From positions 4,405,001-4,469,000 of the forward strand of contig AP018172.1 in NCBI GenBank assembly GCA_002368175.1: 64,000 bases of DNA. Direction: 5' to 3'. The notes below the pieces were generated by a model. It was not told the DNA's origin. It saw only the letters and a list, made by a program, of their open reading frames with translations, and made no database searches. This stretch comes from Calothrix sp. NIES-2098 (GTDB taxonomy: Bacteria > Cyanobacteriota > Cyanobacteriia > Cyanobacteriales > Nostocaceae). The position numbers and the translations under genes were made by a program. Positions 63,481 through 64,000 of this stretch are shown in pieces (position 1 is the first letter of the stretch; each line of letters opens with the position of its first letter).

Positions 63481-64000
63481 ATGCGTTTTTTACCTAAATA
63501 TAAACGCGTGGCGATCGCTGTTTTTTCTTTCAGCGTTCTCCTACACAGCCAAGTTGTTTTAGCAGCCTTTACTATACCTCTACGCAGCAAAAAAGGGATG
63601 GTGGTATCAGCGCATCCCTTAGCAAGTGAGGCGGGTATTTCTATGTTACGTAAGGGTGGCAATGCAGTTGATGCAGCAGTCGCCACAACCTTTGCCATTT
63701 CTGTGGTAGAGCCTTTTTCTGCGGGAATTGGCGGCGGTGGATTTTTGCTGATGCATTCCGAGAAAACTGGCGAGATGAAAGCGCTGGATTTCCGGGAACG
63801 CGCGCCGCTAAAAGCTACAAGAAATATGTACTTAGATGCACAAGGTCAGGTGCGTCCGAATGCAAGTATCAATGGTTATTTGGCTGTAGCCACACCAGGA
63901 ACGGTCGCGGGAATGTATGAGTTGCACCATCGTTATGGTAAGCTGCCTTGGCGTGAGGTTGTACAAACTGCGATCGCTCTTGCTAAAAATGGCTTTACCC
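63481..64000 (+). CDS. ggt: Gamma-glutamyltranspeptidase, N-terminal part, cut by window edge
   Basis: Cleaves the gamma-glutamyl bond of glutathione and transfers the glutamyl group; periplasmic. From ATG 63481 a signal peptide (MRFLPKYKRVAIAVFSFSVL) leads to the Ntn precursor: SAHPLASEAGISMLRKGGNAVDAAVAT, FSAGIGGGGFLLMHSEKTGEM, ALDFRERAPLKATRNMYLD and NASINGYLAVATPGTVAGMYE, all typical of the large subunit. About 173 codons are seen; the Thr nucleophile and small subunit lie beyond base 64000. Both this enzyme and the PCS upstream act on glutathione. Confidence 0.95.
   Translation, partial: MRFLPKYKRVAIAVFSFSVLLHSQVVLAAFTIPLRSKKGMVVSAHPLASEAGISMLRKGGNAVDAAVATTFAISVVEPFSAGIGGGGFLLMHSEKTGEMKALDFRERAPLKATRNMYLDAQGQVRPNASINGYLAVATPGTVAGMYELHHRYGKLPWREVVQTAIALAKNGFT

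Noticed and set aside
1..64000. tRNA, rRNA or prophage genes
   Set aside because: No T-loop GTTCGANTC context with an acceptor stem, no rRNA sequence and no phage structural or integrase gene was seen on either strand.

Overview
This window is chromosomal DNA of a filamentous, very probably heterocyst-forming cyanobacterium of the Nostocales. The signs are: frequent HIP1 octamers (GCGATCGC) on both strands; Calvin-cycle phosphoribulokinase; a ferredoxin-NADP reductase with the phycobilisome-linker (CpcD-like) N-terminus; a high-light-inducible protein; heptanucleotide STRR-type intergenic repeats; and a cytochrome oxidase operon divergent from a PatB/CnfR-type nitrogenase activator, the arrangement I know from the heterocyst cox2 locus of Anabaena. 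Gene content is mostly conserved housekeeping and signalling. There is one complete IS630-type insertion sequence and no recognisable phage, CRISPR array, tRNA or rRNA.

Layout. 0-9.5 kb: prk (cut by the left edge) divergent from petH, then homoserine dehydrogenase, a large membrane protein of unknown function, a Sir2 deacylase, methylthioribose-1-phosphate isomerase and a small membrane protein. 9.5-17.4 kb: the oxidase operon (small membrane protein-ctaC-ctaD-ctaE, minus strand) and cnfR/patB (plus strand) across a 1.3 kb intergenic region, followed by a strong terminator, an 11-unit 21-bp tandem repeat and a MITE-like element. 17.4-26.5 kb: transketolase, a 54-residue membrane protein, a CDF metal exporter, an ethylene-receptor-like histidine kinase whose start is out of frame at a T9 run, its partner hybrid kinase, and then a tandem array of four putative small RNA genes. 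26.5-40 kb: an SDR-fold protein, WD40 protein, Hli, alanine dehydrogenase, an Rpn/PD-(D/E)XK protein, an ABC-2 exporter, PrxQ, cobyric acid synthase with a 2Fe-2S ferredoxin, a WG-repeat lipoprotein and an EF-hand-like lipoprotein. 40-52.3 kb: a structured RNA candidate, aldo/keto reductase, a fused amino-acid ABC transporter, a stand-alone photolyase FAD domain, a Ser/Thr kinase fused to a beta-helix, a second Bcp peroxiredoxin, a tandem pair of nuclease-like genes (one frameshifted), cysteine desulfurase, a cyanophycinase-like peptidase and a glycosyltransferase. 52.3-64 kb: the IS630 element, lepA, a RHH-like protein, a GAF histidine kinase, an Nfu scaffold, a GH57 enzyme, a charged exported protein, phytochelatin synthase and gamma-glutamyltranspeptidase (cut by the right edge).

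How they fit together. Several genes fit diazotrophic life: cnfR, the cox2-like oxidase (oxygen removal), petH with a possible second translation start (NADPH/ferredoxin balance), ald, the cyanophycinase-like gene, and the Fe-S genes (cysteine desulfurase, Nfu). This grouping is an inference from known relatives.

The most novel signals are non-coding. First is the sRNA array at 25.7-26.5 kb: four units share an upstream box exactly 46 bp before TAAATTAA, then a short variable leader and an intrinsic terminator. Next are a TA-flanked 98-bp MITE inside the oxidase operon whose ends match the IS630 element 42 kb away, the 21-bp phased repeat array, and a structured RNA at 40.2 kb.
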